From positions 1 to 64,000 of the forward strand of contig JBBIME010000003.1 in assembly GCA_037444575.1 (NCBI GenBank): a stretch of 64,000 nt of DNA, written 5' to 3'. This stretch comes from Bacteriovorax sp037444575 (GTDB taxonomy: Bacteria > Bdellovibrionota > Bacteriovoracia > Bacteriovoracales > Bacteriovoracaceae). Position 1 is the first letter of the stretch; each line of letters opens with the position of its first letter. A model generated the notes under the pieces. It did not search any database and had not been told where the DNA came from. It worked only from the letters and a program-made list of their open reading frames with translations. Shown piece by piece: positions 41,571-49,870 of the stretch. The position numbers were made by a program, and so were the translations under genes.

Positions 41571-41609
41571 TATAAACTTGAGGTCACAAATTGTGACCCC
41601 AAGTTTATA
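41571..41609. repeat. 39-bp palindrome after ORF6N copy 1
   Basis: TATAAACTTGAGGTCACAA / TTGTGACCCCAAGTTTATA pair over 19 bp with one mismatch around a single central A. A related, weaker copy (AAAGGTCACAAATTGCGATCTTT) lies at 41639-41664. The core GGTCACAAATTGTGACC recurs after ORF6N copy 2. It may be terminator, operator or both. Confidence 0.7.
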
Positions 41610-41664
41610 AGTTATTAAAATTACATCTGTTTTTTAATTAAAGGTCACAAATTGCGATCTTTTT

Positions 41665-41769
41665 ATTTTTCTCTTCTCGAACAAAATTTTGATGGTTCTA
41701 GTGCCATAATCTGGGCCACACAGTTGTGTGGTTTTGTGCTTAGTTGTGCTAAACTGCCATCTAAGTATT
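41665..41769 (+). repeat. 105-bp direct repeat, copy A
   Basis: This block, from the CTCTTCTCG region through GATGGTTCTAGTGCCATAAT to CATCTAAGTATT, matches 45021-45125 with only a few differences. It contains the palindrome CCACACA-GT-TGTGTGG and a TGCTAAACT extended -10-like element. It lies downstream of the integrase/ORF6N pair, as an attachment site would. It could instead be a duplicated promoter; the rest of the gap 41610-41932 shows no gene. Confidence 0.7.
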
Positions 41770-41932
41770 TTTATTAACAGGATTCCTAAAGAATCCTCCA
41801 ATCTTTTCTAAATCATTCATCTTCATCGTCACAACTTCGATTCACACTCTTATATCAATTTTAATTGATTCATCTGATTAGTTGATTCAGCCGAGAAATA
41901 GATACAGTGGTTTTTATTTAAGAAGAGGCATC

Positions 41933-42361
41933 ATGAAAAAGTTGTATCTTGTGTTGTTAAGTATTTTTCTATTTCAAGGGTGTTCAGGTCTAAGGGTTAC
42001 ACCTACAAAATTAGATAAAAATGGAAAAGCTGTTAGTTATGCACCTGTCCCGGTAGAGGATGTAAAAATTTATTCTGTTACTAAAGTTAAAGGTGATGAA
42101 TTTGCAATTGTCTCACTTGAAGGTCAAGGTCCTAGTGTTGATAAAATTTTTGAAAATTTTAGAAAAATTGCCTCTGAAAATGGGGCCAATTATGTGAGCG
42201 GCTTTAAACTCAAAACAGAGTTAAAATCTGAAATGGTATCTTATCAAAGTTGCTCTGGTTCAGGACCTGGGGGCGCAGGGACTTCATGTACAACACAAAT
42301 AAGAACAGAAACGAAACAATATTATAAGGCAACTGGTTCTCTTGTAAGGAAAAGCGAATGA
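41933..42361 (+). CDS. small lipoprotein, 142 aa
   Basis: The ATG at 41933 follows AGAGG; the frame from 41882 adds an unlikely N terminus. The lipobox FQGC is at about residues 15-18. The domain DVKIYSVTKVKGDEFAIVSLEGQGPSVDKIFENFRKIASENGANYV is shared with the next lipoprotein, and a Cys-bearing Gly-rich insert (SCSGSGPGGAGTSC) and a Lys/Thr tail follow. The fold resembles small outer-membrane lipoproteins that use a ferredoxin-like domain; no function is known. Its stop overlaps the next start (ATGA). Confidence 0.75.
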   Translation: MKKLYLVLLSIFLFQGCSGLRVTPTKLDKNGKAVSYAPVPVEDVKIYSVTKVKGDEFAIVSLEGQGPSVDKIFENFRKIASENGANYVSGFKLKTELKSEMVSYQSCSGSGPGGAGTSCTTQIRTETKQYYKATGSLVRKSE

Positions 42362-42666
42362 AAAAATTATTAGCATTTTTATTAATAGGATCATTTTTAA
42401 CTGGATGTGCAAGTGTTTCTTTTGCTCCAGCTGATTTAAAGAAGAGTTACGCAAAAAGAACTGGCGCGCAGGATATAAAATTATACAGAACAGAACAGCC
42501 CAAAGGAGAGGTCATTGAGGTCGGAACTTTAAATGGTAATGGCAATCCAGATAAAATAATTGAATATTTTCGAGAGAAGGCCTCTGAGCAAGGTGGAGAC
42601 GCGATTATTTCACTTGAACCGTATCCTGGAGGATATTCAGCAACAGTTATCCGCATGAAGGATTAG
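42358..42666 (+). CDS. small lipoprotein, paralogue of its neighbour
   Basis: The lipobox LTGC (about residues 13-16) is followed by the same domain as the upstream protein: DIKLYRTEQPKGEVIEVGTLNGNGNPDKIIEYFREKASEQGGDAII. At 102 aa it lacks the Cys/Gly-rich insert. The pair probably arose by tandem duplication. It ends directly before the orphan rhs core. Confidence 0.75.
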   Translation: MKKLLAFLLIGSFLTGCASVSFAPADLKKSYAKRTGAQDIKLYRTEQPKGEVIEVGTLNGNGNPDKIIEYFREKASEQGGDAIISLEPYPGGYSATVIRMKD

Positions 42667-42697
42667 GGTTGAGTATAAAAGTGCAAAGGGTGCCATC

Positions 42698-43870
42698 AAT
42701 CGCACAGATTCAACTGCACCAACATTTGTGACAGGTCATATCTATGATTCAAATGGATTGATGTCTAGTGAATCCAAAGACGGAGTCAATATTCCTCATA
42801 CTATTGCTCTTGATCAATGGAATATTGGTGGTGTGGTCTATTCTATAGATACTCTTGGAAGAGTTATCAAAAAAGATAATCGAATTTTTACTTATGGTGA
42901 AAATGGAAGAATCTCAAATGTAAGTGGTGCAAACGTTAATCAAGCTGATTATTTTTATGATGAAGAGAACAATCCGATCTTAAAAGTTTATAAATTTGGA
43001 AAGATCGAAGTATACTTAGGTGATAATGCTTATGTGAATGACAGTTTCTATGAGCCGATCAAAGTTGGATCTAGAATGGTGGGATATTTTAAAAATGGTA
43101 TCTTTGTAAATAGTTCGCAAGATCATCTCAACTCAAATGTTGTAGATGAGACGGGAGCCGTTAATTTAGCGACGGCCTATGGAGAGAGAACAACTCCTAG
43201 AACTGAAGTTGATGAAGTAATGGACTTCACCTTAAAAGGATTTGATGCTGATCTGGATGCAGTTAGAATGGGACATAGATACTATGATCCGCATGCGAAG
43301 ATGTTTTATACTCCTGATAATTTTTTCTTGGAGAGTCCTGAGAAAATTTTAAAGAGTCCGGTTGAGGGAAATTTGTATTCGTATGCGGGGAATGAGCCGG
43401 TAAGAAATAGTGATCCAAGTGGGGATGGCTTGTTGGGGCTAATTACTGGAGTTGCAGGGGGGATATTTTGGGATCAAGTTTTAAATCCAGAAAAACTTGG
43501 AAATGATTTGAAACAGGCAAATTCCGATACTGCAAAGAATGTATCCAATTACGTCTCCAATAAGCAAACATCTCCTAATGTAAATTTTTCAGAGGAAAAC
43601 ACTAATGTTCTCAAGGATTCGGCAAAATCAGTAGCAGTTTCAACCACAGTGGCAGCTTATGATGTTGCAACAAATTCAGGTAAAAAACTAATGTCTTTAG
43701 CTGAAAATGCTGGACATGTCCTTTCAATCGTAGAGTTGGCAGATCAGAGTAATTTTACTTCCAAAGATGATGTTAAGAATTTTCAAAAAAACTTGCAAGT
43801 AGAACAGCTGATGAATAAAGGTTCTTCTTCTGAAGCAGTCGTGAAAGAATTTACAGGCGAAAGTAAATGA
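42698..43870 (+). pseudogene. orphan Rhs 3' core with an alternative C-terminal tail
   Basis: Homology to rhs begins abruptly at 42698 (NRTDSTAPTFVTGHIYDS) and runs about 730 bp at very high identity to NEPV, then diverges into a new tail. There is no signal peptide, ATG or ribosome site; the first in-frame GTG is at 42728. The new tail (DPSGDGLLGLITGVAGGIFWDQ, then a helical Asn/Ser/Lys-rich region of about 150 aa) differs from the one at 21.2 kb. It is thus a silent cassette that recombination with the rhs core could bring into expression. Confidence 0.8.
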
Positions 43871-44193
43871 TCAGAATAATCTTTAAGAAATTGCGAAAAT
43901 TAACTAATGGTAGGCGTATTTATTTTCTTGTTTGGGGGAGTGTCTTGTATTTGATTCAAATTCTAAATGATCTTTTTATATTTGAAAATATTCATGATCG
44001 ACAGGCGTTTAAATTTGGTACCTCCTACGTATTAGGCTATTTTTTACATGAAGTGGTTTTTGAAAAAAATAAAGTCTATAACGATACTAATTTGTCTAGT
44101 ATAATGGAGAGACGAACAGCCCCTGACCGAGTAGGTGTTGCCATTGTATTTTGCATAATTTATTTGAGCATACTATTTTATAGTAACAAGTAA
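43867..44193 (+). CDS. membrane protein, candidate immunity protein of the orphan tail
   Basis: The 108-aa product overlaps the orphan rhs stop by ATGA. It has a basic N terminus, a TM at about 18-35 (YFLVWGSVLYLIQILNDLFIF), an internal weak TM and a C-terminal TM (VGVAIVFCIIYLSILFY). Tight coupling behind a variable rhs tip is the usual immunity-gene position. No family is recognised. The 220 bp after it hold no gene. Confidence 0.55.
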   Translation: MIRIIFKKLRKLTNGRRIYFLVWGSVLYLIQILNDLFIFENIHDRQAFKFGTSYVLGYFLHEVVFEKNKVYNDTNLSSIMERRTAPDRVGVAIVFCIIYLSILFYSNK

Positions 44194-44413
44194 AATACTG
44201 GAGCCCGAAGTAAGCCTGGTAATTCAGGAAAAAAATGGTGCCATCACCCCAACGGTATAGCGAGTCCAATTTCTTTTTTCACCAATCGTTTTTAATTAAT
44301 TGCCTTTCAATTCAATCTTGAAAATTCAGAGTTAAAAAAACTAAAAGCAAGTTACGACTCCCTTCGATTTGAATTTAATTTTGTGGAATTAAATTTAGAT
44401 CGGAGAAATGCTA

Positions 44414-44926
44414 ATGACTAAGTCGGACAAGGATATTCTTCAAATTGAAAATATGATTTACATTATCAGAGGACAAAAAGTGATGCTCGATAGTGATCTG
44501 GCAAAGCTTTATGGAGTTGAGACAAAACGATTAAAGGAACAAGTAAAAAGAAATTTAGAAAGGTTTCCTGACGATTTTATGTTTGAACTTACAAAAGAAG
44601 AATTTCGTCATTTTGGTGAAAGCTTAAAAGGAAGTGTTCGTCCCAAATATTCATCCTTCGTATTTACTGAAAATGGAGTTGCAATGCTTTCGACTGTCTT
44701 AAACAGCCCAAGAGCAATTCAAATCAATATTTCAATTATGAGAACTTTCACCAAGCTTAGAAGTTTTCTGGCCATGGAAGCATCTATAAATGAACGTATG
44801 GATAAATTGGAGGCATCATCTACAAAGCTGTTTAAAATTGTTTTTGAAAGACTAGATTCTATTGAAGAAACAATTGAACCAAGATTACCGGGCAATAGAA
44901 AAAAAATTGGTCTAAAAGACGATTAA
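44414..44926 (+). CDS. ORF6N-domain protein, copy 2
   Basis: The ATG at 44414 is preferred over 44408 since GGAGA is then 8 nt away and the N terminus (MTKSDKDILQIENMIYIIRGQ) matches copy 1 exactly in length. The ORF6N domain occupies about 12-100; the middle (TKEEFRHFGESLKGSVRPKYSSFVF) is more diverged. The last part (FERLDSIEE.I.P.L..NRKKIGLK) matches copy 1. At 170 aa it equals copy 1. Confidence 0.88.
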   Translation: MTKSDKDILQIENMIYIIRGQKVMLDSDLAKLYGVETKRLKEQVKRNLERFPDDFMFELTKEEFRHFGESLKGSVRPKYSSFVFTENGVAMLSTVLNSPRAIQINISIMRTFTKLRSFLAMEASINERMDKLEASSTKLFKIVFERLDSIEETIEPRLPGNRKKIGLKDD

Positions 44927-44931
44927 ATTAT

Positions 44932-45020
44932 TTAAAGGTCGCAAATTGCGACCTTTAATTTTGTAAGTTGCCGATTTTTCATGTTCTTGATCAATAAAGG
45001 TCACAAATTTTGACCTTATT
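44932..45020. repeat. two palindromes after ORF6N copy 2
   Basis: TTAAAGGTCGCAA-A-TTGCGACCTTTAA (44932-44958) is a perfect 13-bp inverted repeat. AATAAAGGTCACAAATTTTGACCTTATT (44993-45020) is an imperfect one. They share the core of the palindromes at 41571-41609 and 41639-41664. Confidence 0.7.
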
Positions 45021-45125
45021 ATTTTCTCTTCTCGTTACAAAATTTTGATGGTTTTAGTGCCATAATCTGGGCCACACAGTTGTGTGGTTTTGTGCTTAGT
45101 TGTGCTAAACTGCCATCTAAGTATT
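45021..45125 (+). repeat. 105-bp direct repeat, copy B
   Basis: This is the near-identical partner of 41665-41769, in the same orientation and about 3.36 kb apart, including the CCACACA-GT-TGTGTGG palindrome. It precedes the gene at 45175, as copy A precedes the lipoprotein at 41933. Confidence 0.75.
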
Positions 45126-45174
45126 ATTATAATTGGAGTGTCGCTGAGTCCTTCAACTTTACCCTCACATTATT

Positions 45175-45468
45175 ATGAAAAAAAAATTTAATCTAACTGA
45201 TCCAAAAAAAGCTCCTGCACGCCAAGTTGATGCCGTTAAAGGCGAAATCAATAAATACATCGCAAGAGAAAGAAGAAAGAAACCAGCTGTTGGCGCTGAT
45301 TTCTGGGATTTCGATTGTAAGTTCGGAAAGGATGCAGAAAGTGCAAAAACAATCCATGTCTCCGAGATCAATAAATCAATTGATCAACAGGTGGCCGCTA
45401 ATGAAACTGAATTTTATATTGAAATCCTAGCTAAGCCAGGTCATCGAACTAATAAAGCGAAGAAATAG
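45175..45468 (+). CDS. DUF6172-family protein
   Basis: This 97-aa cytoplasmic protein matches a widespread conserved family of unknown function: MKKKFNLTDPKKAPARQVDAVKGEINKYIARERRKK, then DFWDFDCKFGKDAESAKTIHVSEINKSID, and YIEILAKPGHR. It is probably core-genome and so may mark the right boundary of the accessory island. A GGAG site lies further upstream than usual, so the exact start is less sure. Confidence 0.8.
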   Translation: MKKKFNLTDPKKAPARQVDAVKGEINKYIARERRKKPAVGADFWDFDCKFGKDAESAKTIHVSEINKSIDQQVAANETEFYIEILAKPGHRTNKAKK

Positions 45469-46155
45469 CTAATTCGAATGAATTATCTCTAGAATAATTG
45501 AACTAGCTTTCTCACCCCACTTTGAAGCTAGAGTTGGTGGATAGTGAATTCCTTCAGGATTGTTTTTTGGAAATTTAGTAAGCTTTAAACTGTCGATGTA
45601 ATGACAGCCATTCTTAGTCGCAAGATCATTGATGAGCGTATTAACGATAGCGAGTTTTTCTTTTGTTACAATTTTTGAGTTCGCATCCGGTGGACCAATC
45701 CAGATACACAATGCATTTGCCTCTTTAATTTTCTTCATCATTTCTTCAATGCTCGCAGAAGAAAGAGTAGGCCTTTCACTTGCGGCCATATTTGTTCCGA
45801 GTTGAACGATAATCACTTGCGGTTGATACTTTTCAATCTCTTCTGCAAATTTTGGGATTCGATGATTTTTAGTTCTTATTTCTTCAGTATTATCTTTTTT
45901 CCAAAATCCACAGATAGTTTTATAAAAAACCGATTTGCCTAGCCATGTACTGGCAGTAGATCCACAACTAGATTCCATGATGATGTTATTAGAAATTGTT
46001 GAGAGATTTTTTTCAATAACACTTCCAAGCTTTCCGTAACTGTGAGAATCGCCTACGTACAAAATGGTAGGATTATTTGTAGTCTCACTTGCCTTCGCAA
46101 GCGAAAACGACAGAAGTCCTAATAATAGAATGGTTTTAGAAAGCCTCATTTTCAT
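45469..46155 (-). CDS. secreted SGNH/GDSL hydrolase
   Basis: The 228-aa product has a signal peptide (MRLSKTILLLGLLSFSLAKA). Block I is ILYVGDSHSYG (S37), followed by a Cys-containing SSCGSTASTWLG block and block III LGTNMAA. Block V is PEGIHYPP with the catalytic His. Such enzymes are esterases acting on acyl groups of sugars or lipids; the substrate is unknown. It is convergent with the DUF6172 gene with no gap. Confidence 0.82.
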   Translation of the reverse strand: MKMRLSKTILLLGLLSFSLAKASETTNNPTILYVGDSHSYGKLGSVIEKNLSTISNNIIMESSCGSTASTWLGKSVFYKTICGFWKKDNTEEIRTKNHRIPKFAEEIEKYQPQVIIVQLGTNMAASERPTLSSASIEEMMKKIKEANALCIWIGPPDANSKIVTKEKLAIVNTLINDLATKNGCHYIDSLKLTKFPKNNPEGIHYPPTLASKWGEKASSIILEIIHSN

Positions 46156-46184
46156 GAGGCCATTGTATATCAGGTATAATTTAA

Positions 46185-46571
46185 TTATTCAAATCTTAAC
46201 GGCAATTTATAGCTGGCAGTTGTCCCTTTAACTTTATTTCTAACAGACTCTAATTCAATTTTTGTGAATTTCCCTAAATTCTTATTCGGTTTCTCGCAAA
46301 CAAAGTGTTTCTTTTTTGCCTTACACGCCACTTCTTTTGTTTCTTCACCTATGTATTTTAGAGAGACTGTTGAGTCTTTCACCGTAGGATTCTTCATGCT
46401 TATGTCTAACAAATAAACCTGCATTGTATTGCCCTTATCGAGAAGCTCGACGTGGTATGTGCCAGGCATTGTAATATAGCCGCCGTTTGGTCCAGGTTTA
46501 TCTCCTCCCATAGCAAAAATGGAAGTTGAAAATAATAAAGTCGATGCGATCGTAGCAAGTAGCGTCTTCAT
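46185..46571 (-). CDS. small periplasmic protein of the metal-resistance island
   Basis: The 128-aa product has a signal peptide cut near IFA-MGGDKPGPNGGYI. The GPNGG...MPGTYHVELLDKGNTMQVYLLDISMKNPTVKDSTV block resembles small periplasmic proteins found beside copper efflux genes, with two Cys in the second half. It points away from csoR with the operator between, so it is probably metal-induced. Confidence 0.65.
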   Translation of the reverse strand: MKTLLATIASTLLFSTSIFAMGGDKPGPNGGYITMPGTYHVELLDKGNTMQVYLLDISMKNPTVKDSTVSLKYIGEETKEVACKAKKKHFVCEKPNKNLGKFTKIELESVRNKVKGTTASYKLPLRFE

Positions 46572-46631
46572 ATTGTAATCCTTTGGTAATAGATTTTATT
46601 GGTTTGGGCTACCATTTCCCTTTGTCTTAAT

Positions 46632-46648
46632 ATACCATGGAGGGGTAT
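46632..46648. promoter_or_regulatory. CsoR-type operator 1
   Basis: ATACCATGGAGGGGTAT has the ATACC...GGGTAT half-sites of known CsoR/RcnR operators. It lies in the divergent gap, 21 bp before csoR1 and 61 bp before the minus-strand gene. Confidence 0.65.
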
Positions 46649-46668
46649 GTGAATAAAAGGGGAAGTTT

Positions 46669-47007
46669 GTGACTATTTTGAAAAAAAAGGCTAGTAAAAA
46701 GGTGACCAATAAACACAGTTGTCATCATTGCGAGGAAGAACATCCAGATCATAGCAAAGAGATCGTTAAGCTTAAAAGAGCAAAGGGACAAATTGAAGCA
46801 ATCACGAAAATGATTGATGAGAGAGTCTATTGTCCTGACATCCTTATTCAAGTAAGGGCAGCTAAATCGGCCCTCTCCTCGATTGAACAATCCATTTTAA
46901 AAACTCATTTAGAAAGTTGCGTAAGTGATGCCATCAGACATAAAGATGAAGATGAAGCATTAACCAAAATCGACGAAATAATAAAACTAATTGGACGTCA
47001 TCAGTAA
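46669..47007 (+). CDS. csoR: CsoR-family copper-sensing repressor 1
   Basis: GTG follows AAGGGGAAG. The DUF156 four-helix protein has the Cu(I) ligand set: Cys in VYCPDILIQ, then His and Cys in THLESCV (the X-Cys, His, Cys fingerprint), and a basic KRAKGQIEAITKMID helix that contacts DNA. An extra His/Cys-rich N-terminal tail (KHSCHHCEEEHPDH) may widen metal binding. It heads the genes 46669-51057 and probably releases its operator when copper binds. Confidence 0.85.
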   Translation: MTILKKKASKKVTNKHSCHHCEEEHPDHSKEIVKLKRAKGQIEAITKMIDERVYCPDILIQVRAAKSALSSIEQSILKTHLESCVSDAIRHKDEDEALTKIDEIIKLIGRHQ

Positions 47008-47022
47008 ATATTGAGGGAATTT

Positions 47023-47580
47023 ATGTTTAATCATTTTTTGAAAAGTATGATGGTTTTATCTTTAACTTTAATTTTGTCTGCAAGTGCGCATGAAAAAAAA
47101 TGGCCTGAAAAACGATTGCGACAGGTCTGGCCAGAGGCAACTAGTTTTACCTCTAAGCAAATTAGTTTATCTCCCTCTCAAATTTCAGAGTTGGGCAGTG
47201 AGGGAATAAAAATTGGATCTGAAGATCGAAGTCCTACTTTTTATTTTGCTCAGGAAAAAACCTCAACATCAGATAAACCAAAAACTGTAGGAATTATTCT
47301 TTTTGTAGATTCGTTCGGTGCCAATGGCAAAATGGAAATAACTGTAGGCATGGGGTCTGATGCAAAAACTAAAAAAATAGATATATGGGAGCACTCAGAA
47401 AATTCGCTGGTCGCTAAAGAAGAATTTCTGAAACAATTTATAGGAAAAACCTCAAAAGATTCTTTTGTTGAAAACAAAGACTATCAACCTGTCAAAGAGG
47501 CCAATAAAGCTTCTTTGGCAGTAGCAAATGCCGTTTTAAAAGCATTAAAAATTACCAATATTATTTTTGAAAAAAAATAG
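47023..47580 (+). CDS. exported FMN-binding-like protein
   Basis: The start MFNHFLKSMMV is preferred over the TTG at 47011. The signal peptide ends near SASA-HEKK. The 185-aa product has the domain seen again at 47590: PTFYFA, then GIILFVDSFGANGKMEITVGMG, and a final helix ANKASLAVANAVLKAL, similar in layout to the FMN_bind fold of RnfG/NosR. The threonine that binds flavin covalently is not evident. It may take part in periplasmic redox chemistry. Confidence 0.6.
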   Translation: MFNHFLKSMMVLSLTLILSASAHEKKWPEKRLRQVWPEATSFTSKQISLSPSQISELGSEGIKIGSEDRSPTFYFAQEKTSTSDKPKTVGIILFVDSFGANGKMEITVGMGSDAKTKKIDIWEHSENSLVAKEEFLKQFIGKTSKDSFVENKDYQPVKEANKASLAVANAVLKALKITNIIFEKK

Positions 47581-47589
47581 GCAATCAAC

Positions 47590-48411
47590 ATGAAGCTAAT
47601 CTTAATTATTATTTTGACGTTTTTCATCAGCAATTTATCCTGGGCATTGCCTTCTCACAAAAGACTTTGGGAGAGAAAATATGGCTACAGTGTCTCTTGT
47701 ATGCTTTGCCATAGTAAAGGAGGAGGATCTCAGCTCAATCCTTATGGCGAAGATTTTCAACGATTCGGTATGACCCCTGCTGCCTTTGCTCAAATTGAAA
47801 AGAGGGATTCTACCAAGAATGGATTTACAAATATTGAAAAGATCCGCGCCAAGGCAAATCCAGGAGATCCTCAATCGACTCCTAAAAAACCAACTGATTG
47901 GTTAAGTCGAATTGAAGAATCAATGATGCCTCTAGAAGAATTAAAAAAAATATTTCCAGAAGTGAATAAGTTTTCTCTTTTGGAAGGGACACTCTATCCT
48001 GATCAGATTAGTGATATTGAAAAAGGATTGAACGAAAAATTAACTGAAGCCGATGCAGTTCCGACTTTTTATTTTGCAATTAAAGATCAGGATGGAAAAT
48101 TGGTAAGAGTTGGAGTTGCTGTTTTTTCTGTTTCATCTAAAAAACCTGAGAAGTTGATTGTTGGGATTGGTGTTGATCTCTCGGGGAAAATAACTAATGT
48201 CGTTTTAATTAAGAATAAATTTAGTGATAAACTTGCAGATGCTAGCTTCTTATCTCAGTTCAAAGGAAAAAACCTTGATTCTTCCTTTCAAATTAAACCA
48301 GCGGCCGCTGATTTAATCACGGAATCGGGACTTGTCGCTGAAGCTGTCAAAAAATCGTTACTTACAATCTCAGCAGTTTTTAACAAAGATAAAAAAACCG
48401 TTAAACCTTAA
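47590..48411 (+). CDS. exported haem-binding plus FMN-binding-like protein
   Basis: The signal peptide ends at SWA-LPSHKRL. An N-terminal single-haem motif CMLCH is followed by a KGGG..LNPYGEDFQRFG block (about 35-60). A C-terminal domain (about 100-270) follows that repeats the preceding protein's pattern: PTFYFAI..QDGKLVRVGVAVF. The fusion of a c-type haem and a flavin-like domain suggests an electron carrier. It is 9 nt from the previous gene. Confidence 0.65.
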   Translation: MKLILIIILTFFISNLSWALPSHKRLWERKYGYSVSCMLCHSKGGGSQLNPYGEDFQRFGMTPAAFAQIEKRDSTKNGFTNIEKIRAKANPGDPQSTPKKPTDWLSRIEESMMPLEELKKIFPEVNKFSLLEGTLYPDQISDIEKGLNEKLTEADAVPTFYFAIKDQDGKLVRVGVAVFSVSSKKPEKLIVGIGVDLSGKITNVVLIKNKFSDKLADASFLSQFKGKNLDSSFQIKPAAADLITESGLVAEAVKKSLLTISAVFNKDKKTVKP

Positions 48412-48424
48412 TAAGGAGAGAGTA

Positions 48425-49198
48425 ATGAAAGCAATTTTTCTCATGACTTTTTTTTCCTTGCTTCTTAATTCGATGCTTTTCGCTGATGAAAAAAATCAAC
48501 ATGAACATTCAACATGGGATTTAGAGAAGGCCACAGAGAGATCTTCAGATAAATCATCAGCACCAAGTGATCATCACGCTCTTGTTCATCCTTTTTTAAC
48601 TCATATGGGGATGCCAGATAATCCAGGAGAACTGAACGCTCGTATTATGACAGTTGAACAAAGAATAGGTGGCGTTACAAATGGGTCTTATGCCTTTCAC
48701 TTTGAATCTGGAATTATTGATCGCCTGGGACTTCATCTTAGAAATGACGGTGTTAAATTTCATAGAAATACAGAATTAATGCTTCAATATGCTGTTTTAA
48801 GATCAGATTCAGGTTTAAACGGAATCTCTCTTATAGGTGAAACGGAATTTCCTACAGGTCCGACAACAACCAAAACAAAAGGTGGAGGAGGGATTTCCTT
48901 TGCCTACATTTTTCTTCCAGTCCTCGCGATAAACTCTGTTGTTCATTATCTTCCAAGCGATAAGCTTGTGGAGTGGGAAATATCGTTTGCAGGAAAATTA
49001 ACGGAAAAGATTTTTCCAGTTTTAGAAGCTAGTGGTGAAAAAATGAAGGGGAGTAATGGCATTGTAAATGCTCTCGCTGGATTAAAATTTAAAATCCCTG
49101 ATAGTCACGCTTTGGGAGTTGCTTATCAAGTTGGCACAACCGGAACAAGGGAATATGATAGTCGTTTACTTGTTCAGGCGGATCTTAGTTTTCATTAG
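48425..49198 (+). CDS. outer-membrane beta-barrel protein
   Basis: The start at MKAIFLMTFF follows AAGGAGAGAG. The 257-aa product has a signal peptide. A His-rich mature start (KNQHEHSTWD, SDHHALVHPFLTHMGM) could bind metal, and the rest is amphipathic beta-strands (LGLHLRNDGVKFHRNTELMLQYAV, TKTKGGGGISFAY) ending in an aromatic SLSFH-type tail. It resembles MetA-type transporter barrels near metal genes. Confidence 0.65.
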   Translation: MKAIFLMTFFSLLLNSMLFADEKNQHEHSTWDLEKATERSSDKSSAPSDHHALVHPFLTHMGMPDNPGELNARIMTVEQRIGGVTNGSYAFHFESGIIDRLGLHLRNDGVKFHRNTELMLQYAVLRSDSGLNGISLIGETEFPTGPTTTKTKGGGGISFAYIFLPVLAINSVVHYLPSDKLVEWEISFAGKLTEKIFPVLEASGEKMKGSNGIVNALAGLKFKIPDSHALGVAYQVGTTGTREYDSRLLVQADLSFH

Positions 49199-49231
49199 AT
49201 AGTTTTAGAAAAGTTTTTTGGAGTTTCACTT

Positions 49232-49870
49232 ATGCCCAATGGTTCATCGCAAGGTCTTAATCTCGGAGTAGAAGAGGCAAGCAAAGTTGTTTCATCTGAG
49301 TCTCTTTTTCCTTATGCAAATTTGACTCTTATACTATTTTCTATTTATGTAATTATTGGAGTTGCACTAATTGCTTTCTTCTTTTTTAAAAGAAAGAAAG
49401 AATGGACTCCACCAGTTTTATTAAAGGATTTTCCATCAAGTGCGAAGGCCGCTATTACTCTTGCTCTTTTTGCTTACAGTTTTGTTCACATCCTTGCTCT
49501 TCTTGAAGTTTACTTGATGACCAAAGTTTCTTTTAAATCGACTCCGGAATATTTCTTTTACATGAAACTTCCAAAACTCGTTTCTATTTCACACGCCCAT
49601 TTTTTTGGCCATGGAACAATGTATTTGGTGACTAGTTTGATCTTTATTTTTTCAAGATTAAAAGAATCATGGAAACTCGTGTTCATAAGTCTTTCTTTAT
49701 CAGCTGGTCTTTTAGATGTTCCCTCTTGGTGGGCAATAAAATATGGTGGAGATCAATATGAGATTTTCTCAGGCCTAGCTGGGATGATGTCTGCGATTGG
49801 CTTTGGATATATGGCCTTACGAATTTGTTACGAGCTATGGTGGGATGAATGTTTCGGGAGAAAAGTGTGA
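49232..49870 (+). CDS. five-TM membrane protein, unknown
   Basis: The 212-aa product has TM segments at about 28-50, 68-90, 112-137 and two more to the C terminus. HFFGHG at the start of one helix (SHAHFFGHGTMYL) has paired His that could bind haem or metal. It is followed by WWAIKYGGDQYEIF. It overlaps the porin-like gene by 4 nt. Co-occurrence with haem and flavin proteins suggests a redox or metal-handling membrane component (inference). Confidence 0.6.
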   Translation: MPNGSSQGLNLGVEEASKVVSSESLFPYANLTLILFSIYVIIGVALIAFFFFKRKKEWTPPVLLKDFPSSAKAAITLALFAYSFVHILALLEVYLMTKVSFKSTPEYFFYMKLPKLVSISHAHFFGHGTMYLVTSLIFIFSRLKESWKLVFISLSLSAGLLDVPSWWAIKYGGDQYEIFSGLAGMMSAIGFGYMALRICYELWWDECFGRKV

